Positions 24,710 through 36,837 of a stretch of DNA of 64,000 nt are shown here, one piece after another. Under the pieces are notes generated by a model. That model searched no databases, had not been told where the DNA came from, and was given only the letters and a program-made list of their open reading frames with translations. The stretch comes from Antitrichia curtipendula (taxonomy: Eukaryota; Streptophyta; Bryopsida; Hypnales; Leucodontaceae): positions 1,736,001 to 1,800,000 of the forward strand of contig OX579637.1 of assembly GCA_951230915.1 (NCBI GenBank). The letters are read 5' to 3'. The position numbers and the translations under genes are program-made. Numbering within the stretch: the first letter of the stretch is position 1; every line of letters starts with the position of its first letter.

Positions 24710-25300
24710 GATTTGCGTCATGCTAAGTACAAACATGGATGCATAGAGCAATTGGCCTCCTTTTTTCTCCCTAACACGATCCTATCTCACCACTCTTTCA
24801 CTCACTAAACGGACGCGCAATGAATTGCGGAGAAAAGAGGAAGAATGAGGCTGGCAGTAGGGTTTAAATATTGATTAGAAACCCTAAGTTCTCGATCTGA
24901 CTTGGCTTTCGTAAGTTCCCTAGCCATAAGTCTCCTACGATCCGGAACTTTTCGGCTTTTTGGCTATTAGTTCAAGATAACTGTGTGACCCTAATTATAA
25001 TTTTAATCTCTCTGGGAAAGAATTATTTTCTAATTTTAGTTTTTAGTCTCTAATTCCCTATGCCTATGCAAAAATTGAAAAACTTCTTCCTATTGATCCC
25101 TATATTACACACTATTTTAGGTTTTTGGATGTTACGTACCGCCATACATTTCATTTGATTTCAAATTAGTGTTTCTAACAATATAAAAGTATAGCAAAAA
25201 TAAAACATGCAAATTGTAGTATTTGTGGGACAAACAAAGGTTTAAATTAGGATTTTGAACCATTTATTAATGCCGAACTAATACAAAACTCTAGGTTTCC
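24710..25300. other. No gene recognised
   Basis: This is the promoter side of the gag-like gene, followed by AT-rich DNA. No terminal repeat could be matched to the far side of the gene. Confidence 0.4.
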
Positions 25301-25445
25301 TATCTTTGAGCCAAAGATGATTATCTTCAAGCTGATGATAATTATCATCGGCTCAAAGATAATCATCTTCGGCTAAAAGATAATTATCACCGGCTCAAAG
25401 ATAATTATCTTGAAGCCGATGATAATTGTCTTTGAGCCAAAGGAA
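25300..25445. repeat. Cluster of GATAATTATC palindromic units
   Basis: Short units built on 'aaagataattatc', 'ggctcaaagata' and 'gatgataattatc' alternate in both orientations. They form a locally self-complementary stretch bounded by 'ctttgagccaaag' at each end. A related pair ('tatctttgacccgagg' and 'ttatctttgggtcaaagata') lies at about 25,650–25,715. Confidence 0.7.
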
Positions 25446-25954
25446 AAGAAGTACAAAATTACAGCAAGAATGAACTATTAAAAATAAAAAATCCAGCAAA
25501 AATAAAGAACAAACATTAAACAAGAAATAAAATTACAACTCATTTATCTTTGAACCAATAATAAAAATTAAAAAACACCCCCCTACATATAATAAAAACA
25601 CTAAAACAAGACAACACATAAAATCAATTTTAAGAATAAAAAATCTCTACAATTATCTTTGACCCGAGGATAACTACCCTATCCTTCGAAGTTAGTTATC
25701 TTTGGGTCAAAGATAATGTGAACCACCATACTGGTTCACTTTCTAGATCATAAAAAATATAAACATTATGGATGAATTTGCAAGTCCGAAAAAGTTAGTA
25801 CTCCGGAATAAGTCATAACCACAATTTAGGGAGTTTTCTATGATATATAGATAGAGACTTAAGGTGAAAATCTCAAAATGCAATTAGAAAAAACAGTAGA
25901 AAAAATCTAGGGAAAAAATAGGGATTTGAGACTAAAAAGACTGTAAGCAAGATT
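25446..25954. other. AT-rich, no gene recognised
   Basis: Between the GATAATTATC cluster and the right arm of the inverted duplication. It contains the related short inverted pair near 25,650–25,715 and otherwise nothing recognisable. Confidence 0.4.
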
Positions 25955-27803
25955 TATGCCACATTTTTCAATTTCTGGACTTTGGAGGCAAATTTGGACT
26001 TTGCTAGGAGAAATCTCCAGATGAATACTACCTACATTATGTGTAGTGAGTCCACAATGACATTGGAAGCAGGAAGGCAAATAATTCATAGAGCATGTCT
26101 ATATACAAAAAGTTGCAAGCAAAATTATACTTTAGCAATGAAAACATGAGAGCTATATTCTTTTGTATGTAGTTAGCAAAATCAACTGGAAATTTCTAGA
26201 TGATTCTCGAACAATACACTAAATTCGTGGTATGAGCAATGAGCATTCATTTCCTTGCATGTGTAAATGATTGGGCAGGCAAAGACATTTAGTTCCTTTA
26301 TCAAACAAAGGAACTCGAACATTGAACTTTTTTATTTGAGATCCGGAGATCTTCTGATGCCTCCCCTAAACATTACAGCAGTACATACACAATGACAATT
26401 TGGACACTAAACTTGGGAACTTGAGATCCACAAATCATTTGATGCCATCCCCTCAATATTATAAAATACAGAACTATAAATACACAATGACAATTCCAAC
26501 ATTGAATTCAAGTGGGAATTAGCGATCTGGAGATATTCTGTTGTCATCCCTTCAGCATTACAGAAATACATACACAATTGTGACTTTCGTTGTAAATATA
26601 GTAAATTTAGGTGGATTTAACACCATTTATTCAATCATAGATGTCAAGAAATAGGCAAGAGTCTTTGGAACAGAAAAATATTGCTTGCATTTGCTAAGGT
26701 AGTCTACTTTAAATTTGTAATCCGTGTATCACTAACATAAACCAAAGGCTGTATTACAAAGTTCCTCTCCATGTGTAGAGGATCCATGTCAAGGAACACA
26801 AGAATTTGATTCCGAAGGAGTTTGCGCATTGCATTCTTACTAAAGACATTTGTGAAGAATTCGTGCCTTAGAGGATGCGGGTCCAACTTGTCTGGGAAGT
26901 CAAATCCTTTAATAAGAAATAGTTTGGACATAATATTGTTATGGAATATGCTTTGAAGGAGCTCCATCAATTTTGAATTGGTCATCATGGAATAGATACC
27001 AACGGAAGTCCTTGTCAGCATCAATCTTATCAGATTCCGAAAGCTCTGAATTTTCAATTCTTGTCCAACATTCGGAACAACGCCCTCAGTGCACAGAGGA
27101 ATTGTGAGGACAACGACCACCACCTTTTGCATATACCCACCTCACCACATAATCAATTATAAACCACCATCAAATCCAAAAAAAAACAAGACCACCAATC
27201 ATCCAGAGATCTCCTGATGTATACTCTCAAAATAAATTTAGCCAAAGGAATCTATGCATTGTGAACATAGCACGGACTTACTGCAAGACCTAAGAAATCT
27301 CCGTCGCTATGATTCTAGTCGTCACCTTCAATGCCGACTAGAAGAGAAGTCCAATTCTAGTTTTATTGTAGCATTTCAAGTATAAGAAAGGTTGGCAGTG
27401 GTGGTAGTATTTCAAATAAAACATTCGGTGTTATCAAATATAACCATCAATGAACGGTAATGACTATTACAGAAGTCCTGAAAAAGACATTTCCAGAGGC
27501 ACCAATTATACCGTAAACATCAGCATACTCAACTTCAACAACCAAATGGAAAAGAATTGTACAATATTTTGATAATAATATTGCTATCATCCAAAAACAT
27601 AATAGAGTTAATTTCTCAAAAGCTGCGATTACAACAATTATATTGTGTTTGAGTGTTATAGGCATTGTATTTGGGTCCTACATACAGCAGCAGAAGTAGA
27701 ATGTTCAAAAAGAGACCCTCAGAATTAAGCATCTGGAGATCTCCAGATAGAAGCTCTACTACAAAAATTACTCATCCTGAGGACATCCCTTCAAAATTCT
27801 GAA
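25955..27803 (-). repeat. Right arm of the 1.85-kb inverted duplication
   Basis: Reverse-complement copy of 18,562–20,409. It includes the exact 18-bp palindrome at 27731–27748 and the last codons and TAA of the FCP1-like exon (27,773–27,803). Homology stops abruptly at 27,803, so no other part of the chimeric gene is present. A few single-base differences are visible, for example TCTGGAGATATTC here against TCCGGAGATATTC in the left arm. Confidence 0.9.
26567..27162 (-). pseudogene. Decayed Cys-rich gene remnant, copy 2
   Basis: Inverted copy of the remnant at 19.20–19.80 kb. The 142-codon shadow frame translates identically in both copies, and the underlying gene frame carries the same stops. 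The stops therefore predate the duplication. Confidence 0.35.
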
Positions 27804-29239
27804 AATTGTAAAAATTCCATTAAAAAATGAATCCTATCACGTGAATGAGATAAACCATCGCGGAATGTATAAGTTGGTGTTAAATAGATGACATGATCTT
27901 CACTTATATGAATCAAAACACTATTATTACACCAAACAAAATCCACCTAAAGACTTTTTAATCCACTAAACTTTTATTTCAATGGAAATTACACTTTACA
28001 ACTAATATATTTAGTGTTCATCAATCTAAATTGTGTAGAACTAGAATTCAATTTCTAAATGTCTAAATGGACAATATTATTCTGAAAAGGTTTTGTTCTT
28101 TCAAAATAATGAATATAGTATTAGTATTGTTTTAGACAAGTTATGGCCTCCTTCTCACTTGCTCCCATGTTAGACATAAATATACAACATTGTTCCCTAA
28201 GAAGTTGTCTAGCAAGTCATTGCCATTGCTAGTCTCATCCAATGCACATTGTAAACAAATAAACCTACACAAATGCATTATGCCTGTACCATTAAAGTAG
28301 ACATCACAATCCTAAATCTGATGGATATTCTCACCCAAAACCCTCACATATACTCTCAATGCACATTGAACAAACAACTGCACTATCCTGCACTTCACAC
28401 TTGCACAATCAAAACTTGGATATTTTCCACTATTATTCTACACTAGTAATCCATTGCTAGTTGCATGCTGCATGTCCGTTCATACAAATCCCATCTCCCA
28501 ACCGCGCCCAAAACACAATTGCAAAAATGCCAACAAAGGCACTCAATGAGCAAAGGCTCTACAACAAAAAAGACAATGACCAGTGACCACCAATTGGTAA
28601 TGCTAAGTGATTGAAGGTCATCAGTCAATACATAAGTTGAACAAACCTATAGTCACCAATCATAGGAGAATATAAACATGAGGTCACTAGTTGCCACTAC
28701 TAGTATGATGTAATATCTTTTATGCACATGACCAACTGAATGATTGGCCAATAATATACACCCTAAATCCTAAACCTTCTAAGTCACATTAATAAAACCT
28801 TAGAACTCTAAATTAAAACCTCTAGATTGTTTTAAGAATAATTACATCCTAAAGTAAAGCCCTTGGATTGTGTACAAAATAATTACACCCAAAATTAAAT
28901 CTTCTACGTCATGTAAAATTATTTAGAATATAAACTAAAATCTTTAGGGCCGGGTGCAAAATAATGACACCCTACAGTAAAAACCCTAGGTTCCTTGACA
29001 TTTTAAAATCAAATACATTTATACTAAATACAACCTTAAACTAAAGTAAATTGGTAGCACCTTCAAGGGCCAAAACTCACTATAAAAGCTTATATCCCAA
29101 ACTTGTAGTAAATCGTAGAAAAAATTTGTTCATCATAAACAATGATTTGTTATTAGGTCATAAATCTAAAAATGCTATATTTTTAGAAATTTATAAAAGA
29201 CTTATGACCTAATAATGTATGTAAGTCCTTAAGTTAAGT
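27804..29239. other. AT-rich; degenerate tandem repeat at about 28,740–29,000
   Basis: No gene is recognised. From about 28,740 a unit of about 85 bp repeats three to four times with strong divergence ('taaaacctctagattg..aagaataattacatcctaaag', 'aagcccttggattgtg'). Confidence 0.45.
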
Positions 29240-29445
29240 CAAATTGATCAACGGACGATGGGGTGATTGTCTGGGACTGTGATTGTTTGGTACTTGTATT
29301 TTACACAAAATGGACTGCCGATCAACTCGACCGAGCTGATCAATGCCCGATGGTCGATGGGGTGATTGTTTGGGACTCTGATTGTCTGGTATCCGTAGTT
29401 TATTCAAACACGGACTAGTGATCAACTCAACTTTAGTTGATCAAC
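29240..29445. repeat. Two-copy direct repeat of about 100 bp
   Basis: 'gatggggtgattgt.tggga' and 'tgattgt.tggtat.cgta' occur at about 29,255 and 29,357, each followed by 'atcaactc' and a 'gatcaacgg' boundary. Confidence 0.7.
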
Positions 29446-30065
29446 GGAGTGTATATATTGGTTCGTGGCATTGGGTTCTACGGGTTTAGGGTAGTGCAAT
29501 TTGGAACATGAAATCCTATTGAATCTTATTGATTTAGAACATCAAATTCTACTGAACCTTAAACCTTCACCAAACCCTACAATTGGCATCAATTAAATTC
29601 TGACTCTATTTATATTTCTATGATGGCCCAAGAACATGCTTATTCTTTAGTTGTAGAGAAACTTTGTAATTGTGAGGTACCATTACAGGCTTAGTATATA
29701 CGAGTGTTATTTCGTGAAATAACTCAAATTTTAAATCATTTACTTGCTTTAACTACTCATGCTATGGATGTGGGGGCATTAACTCCGTTCCTGTGGGCCT
29801 TTGAAGAGCGAGAATTTTTTTTAGAAATCTAAGAGAGAGTTTCATCTTAAAGATCCTAGCAAAACATGAACCTTAAAGACTTGTAAAGACCCTAATTAAA
29901 TCCTAAGAACCCTAATGAAACACACCAGAACAATAATGAAACATAGAGAACCCTAATTATCGTTGGAAAGTCTATTGAGCCTTTTCCTCGCAGCTAAGTA
30001 GAGTCGTCATGATAACAAACAAGAGGGAAAGAGAAATCAATCAGCATGTACCTATAATCCACTGC
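29446..30065. other. AT-rich, no gene recognised
   Basis: Contains several 'aaaccct' phrases. The segment 29,600–29,770 has low-complexity frames without domains. Confidence 0.4.
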
Positions 30066-30290
30066 ACTTGCAACTTGCTCTTGAGAGCTCAAATTGAAGT
30101 CTTAGAATACGGCATGACACTCGATCTCAACATAAACGGCACTTGCAACTTGCTCTTGAGAGCTCAAATTGAAGTCTTAGAATACGGCATGACACTCGAT
30201 CTCAACATAAACGGCACTTGCAACTCCCTCCTGAAAGCTCAAGTTCAATTCTCAGAACGCGGCATGACAATCAATTGCGATATAAAGTAT
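30066..30290 (+). repeat. Three tandem 75-bp units, open as 25-residue repeats
   Basis: The first two units (30,066–30,140 and 30,141–30,215) look identical and the third is diverged. The unit length is a multiple of three and the plus strand is open, encoding TCNLLLRAQIEVLEYGM-type repeats within a 138-codon frame (30,009–30,425). No family is recognised. It may be a repeat with incidental coding capacity. Confidence 0.75.
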
Positions 30291-31781
30291 CCAATTCATA
30301 AAACACCACATTCTACCACCTTTAACAAAATGTACATGCATTGGATCTTGGTGTTTCTTCATGAGGTAGGGAAGTTGAACTCCTTTTCGAGGCAAAATGA
30401 ACAAAAAGACCAAAGTATACCCTAAAATCCAAATTTGAAAGAATTTTTCCTAATGCTTTCCCCGAAGTACACTCCAAGCATGTTGTGGAATTGGAAAAAC
30501 AAATATGCTCCATGCATTTTCTTGGAATTACTCCAAGCATGCTCCGAGATTAGTTGTAGTAGTTCAGCTCCAAGCATGCACCAACCAAACTTCACACCAA
30601 CCAAACTTCCCAAGTGCACGACAATCAACGCCTCCACACGTCCACAACCTCCAAATTTCAATTGCCCACCACCTCATTTTGTCGTATAAAAACAATAAAA
30701 ATACAAAAGTTTGACAAGGTTTGATAAAAGAGACCAGAAATGCACGCACAACGAAAAAATCTCAAAAAAGCTGAAGGAATCTGATGTTGGGAGCCAAACC
30801 CTAGCGTGCAACCCTAGGCATGCAATACCCTGGCCCTACAATACCCTTACCTGGCTTTGCTAGTACCTGCCTTGCAATATCCTTCCCATATTTATACCCT
30901 TGTCTTGCTTTGGACAAAATCGCCATGCAATTTATGATAACCGCCTTGAGATATTATGGCCAATACCCGTCTGACAATGTTGTGACTGATACCCTCCTTG
31001 CCGTGGTTGACATCTTTTGCAATACCCTGGATGACACCAACCTTGCGAATGGAACTGAGAACCATCTTGCGGTACCCGACTGTTGAAACTTGGTCTCTAG
31101 TACCTGTTTGATACATGAAAACTGCTTGTCTACCATGGTCTAAACCAAAATCCAGTCCTCTAGATTGTAAAATGTTTTGTTTCTAGAAATCCAATTTATA
31201 AATGCAAGACAAAAATACCCAGAAATTGAACCAAACTAAACTCCTCACTATCAATGCAAAGTTGTCTATAGTTTTTGAATGGACACAAATCTTATATTGT
31301 TAGGATGTAACTTCTAATCTTGAAGGGTGCACTTAGTTCTACTACAACAATCCACATGTGAACAAGTGGTTTCTAATAAATTATAATTTCAACCTAAAAT
31401 TTGAGCATTGTATAATAATGACTATAAGTTTCTATTGCCAAAATTTCCAACTCAAATAAAATATGAAATGATTTCTAGAAGAGGTCGAAAATGAACTAAA
31501 ATGCCATGTTGTTCAACTCAAATAATTATAGAGAACACATTTAGATGACCATTGAATCAATATTCAATTCAAAATGAGCTTACAATAGAGAGTTATTTTT
31601 AGTAATTTTTTGTTCATTTTTTAGACAGTTCTATAGTGTATCTTTTTACTTCAAAAATTTGTAGCTAATTATTATTAACAAATAAAAATATCAATAATTC
31701 AAAATATAAACTTTAAAAGTAGAAAAACCTATTCATACTTCTTTTTTTTTAAATTTAAAATTCAAAAAGTATATAGGGGGT
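30291..31781. other. No gene recognised; diffuse 'aatacc.t.cc' repeats at 30,800–31,080
   Basis: Short phrases such as 'caataccctggcc', 'caatacccttacc' and 'gcaatatccttcc' recur at 30,820–31,080. The rest is AT-rich flank leading to the left end of the hAT element. Confidence 0.45.
31774..31781. repeat. Left 8-bp target-site duplication of the hAT element
   Basis: TAGGGGGT immediately precedes the CAGGGTTGTC terminus and is repeated exactly at 47,359–47,366. Eight-bp duplications are diagnostic of hAT insertion. Confidence 0.9.
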
Positions 31782-31791
31782 CAGGGTTGTC
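31782..31791 (+). repeat. Left terminal inverted repeat of the hAT element
   Basis: CAGGGTTGTC, the reverse complement of the right terminus. Beyond 10 bp the two ends share only composition and the GTGACG phrase. Confidence 0.88.
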
Positions 31792-31804
31792 TATCTGGGC
31801 GTGA

Positions 31805-32175
31805 CGTAGGCTTTTCACGTCCGGATGTCAAGACGCGTCACAGCCCGTCGCCAATACTGACGGGACCATCCGGAGCGCGGATGAAGTCTGTGCATTTTGC
31901 GACGGCGTCGGGTCGTCTCCTGGACGGTCACTCCGTCGCCAAATGGACATCCGTCTCTTGGACGGAGAGCCCATCTGTGGACGAAGAGGCCGTCCGCTGG
32001 ACGGAGAGCCGTCCCCTGGATGGAGAGCTCGTCTCTGGACGGAATTCTCGTCTCCAGGACGGGAAACCGTCCCGTCCCCTGGACCGGAGTATCACAGGAC
32101 GGGACAGTCACCACTTGGATGGTTTTGTTGGCAAGGCTGCGGGCTTAGGGTCCACCCCATCAGCCGTCACTCCGT
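31805..32175. repeat. Subterminal GC-rich gacgg/ccgtc minisatellite, left end
   Basis: Degenerate units such as 'ctggacggagagccgtc' and 'tctggacggaattc' recur about every 20–40 bp. The CpG-rich composition contrasts with the AT-rich flank. It resembles the arrays at 38.86, 41.49 and 47.04 kb. Frames through it are R/S/G/P-rich and are not genes. Confidence 0.8.
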
Positions 32176-32447
32176 CTAGCTGGGTTTAGGGTTTAGATTT
32201 TTAGAGAGGGCTTCAAGGTGTATATTAAGGACTTCTACCTATTCAAGTTTACTTTCCCTTCCTAATTTTGCCTTTCCTGACTTGGTTGGAGTACAACCAT
32301 TGTGGTAGAGCGAAGTCCAAGAAGAGTGTGTTGTGGTGGCACTTGTTGTAAGAGCAACAAGTATTGTTTCCACATCATTCACATTTCAAACAGAATACTA
32401 ATCTTTTTTTTGGTGCAGGGGCAGGTAGAGGAGGACAGATAAGAGCA

Positions 32448-35400
32448 ATGGGTGGAGCAAGATCACAGTGGGAACCTTGGTACACACTACGGCCAGATGA
32501 AAAAGTTGTTTGCAAAGCTTTGCTAAGCTATCGAAAGGATCGGTTGCTTTTCCATTTGGAATACAGATGAAATGACACCCTCCTTGGAGTGAGAGCGTGC
32601 ACTAAAGTCAATGCAGCCGTGAAGGTAATGTTTTTTAATTGTAGAGGACATATACCTACGGACACTTCACATGGAACTGGACGCGACGTGGAAGTGACAT
32701 CACCATCAACGATACTACCAAATGTAGTATGTGGTGAGCAACAACTTGATGCTTCAATCTCGGCAAATGATGGAGGAGAAAACACTGGGGGCAAAGCTCT
32801 CAAGTACGATCATTGGAGGCGCCCAATCCTAGTTTGACCCACAGTCGATTGATGAGGCAACTGTCTCTACAAGAAGGAATGAACGCATCAAACAAGCAAG
32901 TACTAGACAAGAAGTGGACTAAGTTTTTCTACGAAGCCAATATACCATTCAATGTAGTGAGGCATCCTGCTTTTCTGGATGCAGTGAAATCAACATCGGA
33001 ATCAAGAGTTGGCTACAAACCTCCAGCGTACCATGCACTTCATACAAAGCTCATAAAATCTACAAAAGACGAAGTGGCAGCAATTGTAGCAGAGAAGACG
33101 AGGGCACCAATCCACAAGTATGGCGTTACAATATGCTCTGATGGATGGGACAACGTTACACATTGACCATTGATGAATGTCATGTTGGCATGTACAAGTG
33201 GAGAGGTATTTCTTGGATCCATAGACACAATAGGCGAATGCAAAGATGCTACTTACGTGGCTAATTACATGGGTGATTACATTGACGAGGTAGGGGCACA
33301 GAACATGGTACAAGTTTGTACAGACAATGCAACAAACATGTTGGCCGCTGGCGCTCTGTTACTTCGTAGATTTCCACACATATATTTTCAAGGGTGTTCA
33401 GCACATGCACTTGACCTTCTACTTGAAGATTGGGAAAAACAAGATTGGATTACAAGTATGGTCAAGAAAGCCAAGTCAATTGTGAAATACATTCGAACGC
33501 ATCACATGCCACTTGCAATCTTTCGACGACATTCTCCTAATCTTGTTTTGAAAAATCCCATTCAAACACGCTTTGCAACCACGTTTCTCACGATTGAACG
33601 TTTGGTGGAGGTGAGGGAAGCGGTAGAATCGGTAGTCCACGATCTGCAGTGGAATGAGTACAGGCGGAGATTGGCATCCAATCAAAAGCAAAGAAAAGCT
33701 AACGATGTACGACGATATGTGCGAACGGATGAATTTTGGAGGAAATGTTTAAACTTTGTGCACATAGTGGAGCCCATGTTGATTGCTCTTCGAGAGTTTG
33801 ATGGCAAGCACCCGTGCTTGGACAAGGCATGGCTTGTAATGAAAAAGGTGGAAAAGCATGTTTTATCTTTGGAGGATCCACCATTTTCATTAGAGCGGAG
33901 GTATGCAATTTCCGCCACCGATGATTTCTACAAGCGCTGGGACATGCTCAGGACAGATTTGCATTACGTTGGGGCTCTATTGAATCCCTTGACGAAGTCA
34001 TGCTAATGGATGATAATGAGGCAAGAGAAGCCAAATTGAGAGTTTTGCGCAAATTGGCTATTGGAGATCAAGCATTTGCTTCAGCTTTGTCTGAGTACCA
34101 AGCATTTAGAGATCGGCGAGGCATTTTCGGTGGACTTCCTGATGTAAACACCTTGAATTTGCAGCCTCACAAATGGTGGGACCTTCTCGGAGCCGGTGCT
34201 CGTACATTTGCACCGATTGCCAGAAAGATCCTCGTGCAAGTGTGTTCTGCATCGTCATATGAACGCAATTGGAGCATGTATTCATTTGTCCACAACAAAT
34301 CATGCAATAGATTGACATCAGAGCGTGCTGAGGAATTGGTTTACATTTATACCAATTCCAAGACTCTTAGAGAAAGGGCTGCAGCAAATCCGACAAGGTG
34401 GTATACTGAAAACATGATGTTAGAGGATTCCATGATAGATGAATCTGATGGTCTAGACCGTGGTTTGGTTCTCTCTGATCCCAATGATGACGATTCAGAT
34501 GATAGTTCCAATGACGACGATGAGCCACCGTTTGATAGATTTCGTGGGGCGGGAGGAGTGCGTCTTCTAATTGATACATCCGTATTTGACTTTGAAGAGG
34601 GGGATAATAACAACAATGTATACGAGGGACATCAAGGAAGTCCACCACGAATGCCACAAACGTGGAATGCTGGGCCAAGTGGGGGCAATACAAATGAAGA
34701 CGTTGTGGCACCGAGACCACTAAGTCCAGACCCTATGGATGTACGAGTTGATGCCACAATAGAAAGAGATGGTGTTGACGTTCAAAGAGGACGTGAAGAA
34801 GACGTAGTAGTACCACCGTCATTGCCCATGAGGACCACCCGCAGTGAAGGGCCCCCTCAAGGTGGAGAAGCACATATGGCCCCTCCAAATCGAGTCTCGG
34901 TTGCACAAAGGCAAATGCCAATATTCGAAAATCTACAAATCCAAAGTTCATCAAGGCCGTCTAGTTCCGACGTCCGTCCACATGAACCAACTTTGTCAAT
35001 AGGTACACGATTGGCTGGTATGGTGTCACAGCGTGCGACTAGAAATACGACTTCATTGCGGCCACCTGTACATGCCAATAATCAAGGGAAGCGTCCACGA
35101 CCACAAGGTACTATTAGTGAACGTGTGAGTAGTAGAACGCGTAGAAGGCTGAGGAGGGAAGAAGCGGCTTTCCAACCATTTTTAAGAGAAGTTCAAACAG
35201 GAGGACCCAATAGAGATGGCATTATGGACGCTATGGGCCAACAACCTCTTCGGACGTTGTCTTCTATAGCTCGACCACAACAAAACCGCAATTCCGAGGC
35301 CTCCAGCGAAAGTGGTAGTGCACCATCCAATGATGATGGTGAATCCATCGGTGGTACTATAGGTGAAGATGGTGAGGTTTCAGAAGATAGTGATTACAGG

Positions 35401-35511
35401 GGGCCGGTGCCTCGACAAGGTCCACTCGAAGAAATTGGTGGTAATGAACCAATAGTACAAGAAGCAAATGCAAATACTTCTGTGCGCATTCTTAGGCATG
35501 GAAGACGTTGA
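32448..35511 (+). pseudogene. hAT transposase (BED finger, DUF659, hATC dimerisation) with long acidic C-terminus
   Basis: An ATG at 32448 follows a splice acceptor (TTGGTGCAG, about 32,418) that suggests a 5' leader intron. In order I see a BED-finger-like segment (VVCKALLSYRKDRLLFHL, then GVRACTKV). Next is a DUF659/RNase-H-like core with CSDGWDNVTH (first Asp) and QVCTDNATNM (second Asp), then CSAHALDLLLED. From 34,160 a C-terminal hATC dimerisation region follows, with HKWWDLLGAG and SSYERNWSMYSFVH. A Ser/Asp/Pro-rich tail of about 350 residues, unusual for hAT, ends with TGA 35509–35511. Breaks are TGA 32568–32570 and TGA 33164–33166 (both fit lost CGA), and frameshifts near 32,820, 32,925 and 33,985. 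A Cys expected in the finger reads Leu. The transposase would cut at the CAGGG ends and create 8-bp duplications, which matches the flanks found. Confidence 0.9.
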
Positions 35512-36837
35512 ATGTTTTTGAAAAGACAGTAGGGTCTTCATGTTTTCAAATGCAATGGTTTTAGAGGCTCAATACCTTGCACATTGAAATCAGCATTAAT
35601 ATGAAATATGACTTTTGTTCCTTTCATTCTCATGGAACTGTTTACCCCTAAAGTCCCAAAGTCATTACACAAAAAACAACGCAAAACTGTCCTTTCTCTT
35701 GCATTTGCCTCAACATACGGAAAAAATGTTTTTTACAACATCTAACCGTAAGATCTTATACTTCACATGTTTTTTATCACGTAGTAAAAATTTCATGAAG
35801 TTTGACCGAATAGATTGAAAGATATTAGCATTCAAACTTGAAAAAACTAGTTTTCTGAATGCTAGCTTTGCAATTTCAGATTAACTTTCACTGAGTGTGA
35901 TTTATGGAAAATTGGGCCTTCGGGGCACTATTATTTTTGAATTATTTTTTTGAATATTCAAGAATCGAGGTCAAAATTTGAAAGAAATATTGCAATTGGA
36001 AACTATGTTTGCAATCCAAATAACACAGTGTGGTGTTTTTTTCATGTATGTTTTCTTTTTTACAAATTTCATTAAAACTAAAATTATAAAACTATGTTTT
36101 GTGTTCATTCATTCATTTATGGCCCCAGTTTCAGATAATTCTCATACATATTATAATTGATAAAATTTGATTTCCACGTTTAGCTTTATAAAATCACAAT
36201 AAAATCAATTTTCCATTGAATTTTTTGAAAAAAAATAAATAAATAGAAAATGAATTCTAACGTATGTTGAAAAATATTAAAATATTATGCTGATTTTCAA
36301 TAAAAATATAAATGTGGTTTGATAGTCAAATTTGACTTCAAGCTTTTCTTTGTGGTTGTTTACTAGTTTTGGGCATGAAAAATTAAATAAACAATTGAAA
36401 AGTTTTTTGACTAGAAATCTCTATTGATATTTGTACCTCTTGTAAAAAACTAAAAATTTAGAATCTCTTGAATTGTTTTTTCTATTTTTACTTATTTATG
36501 GCATGAAGTGCAACAAAAATGTTGACAATTACAATTTTGCACACAACTAATTGAAATTTCTTGTAGTGATATACAATTCAAAGTTTTTAGTACTAAAGAT
36601 ATAAGATTTTTGTTTAAACTCAATTTAAATGATAAAGTTAGGGAAGACAAGAAGTTTTTTACAACTCAATATTTAGGTAAAATATGTTTATAACTTTATA
36701 TAAACCAAAATGAGTACAAAATGCATTGAAGCCACAAAGTGTGCTACATTGCTATGGATGTCCTCAAGCCCATACTATAATAACCGCATGTGCTAAGTAA
36801 ACACTAATTTTGCAACTACATGGTAATACACTATTAT
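35512..36837. other. AT-rich spacer between convergent genes, with a repeat-family end
   Basis: It separates the 3' ends of the transposase (plus) and kinase-like (minus) genes. The segment 35,640–35,860 ('cccctaaagtcccaaagtc' to 'gattgaaagatattagcattcaaa') matches the left end of the short-TIR repeat copy at 44,812. No gene is seen. Confidence 0.6.

Noticed and set aside
31815..32189. Overlapping 78–102-codon frames on both strands near the hAT left end
   Set aside because: They translate the GC-rich minisatellite; similar frames at 38.7–39.0, 41.5–41.9 and 47.0–47.4 kb were rejected for the same reason.
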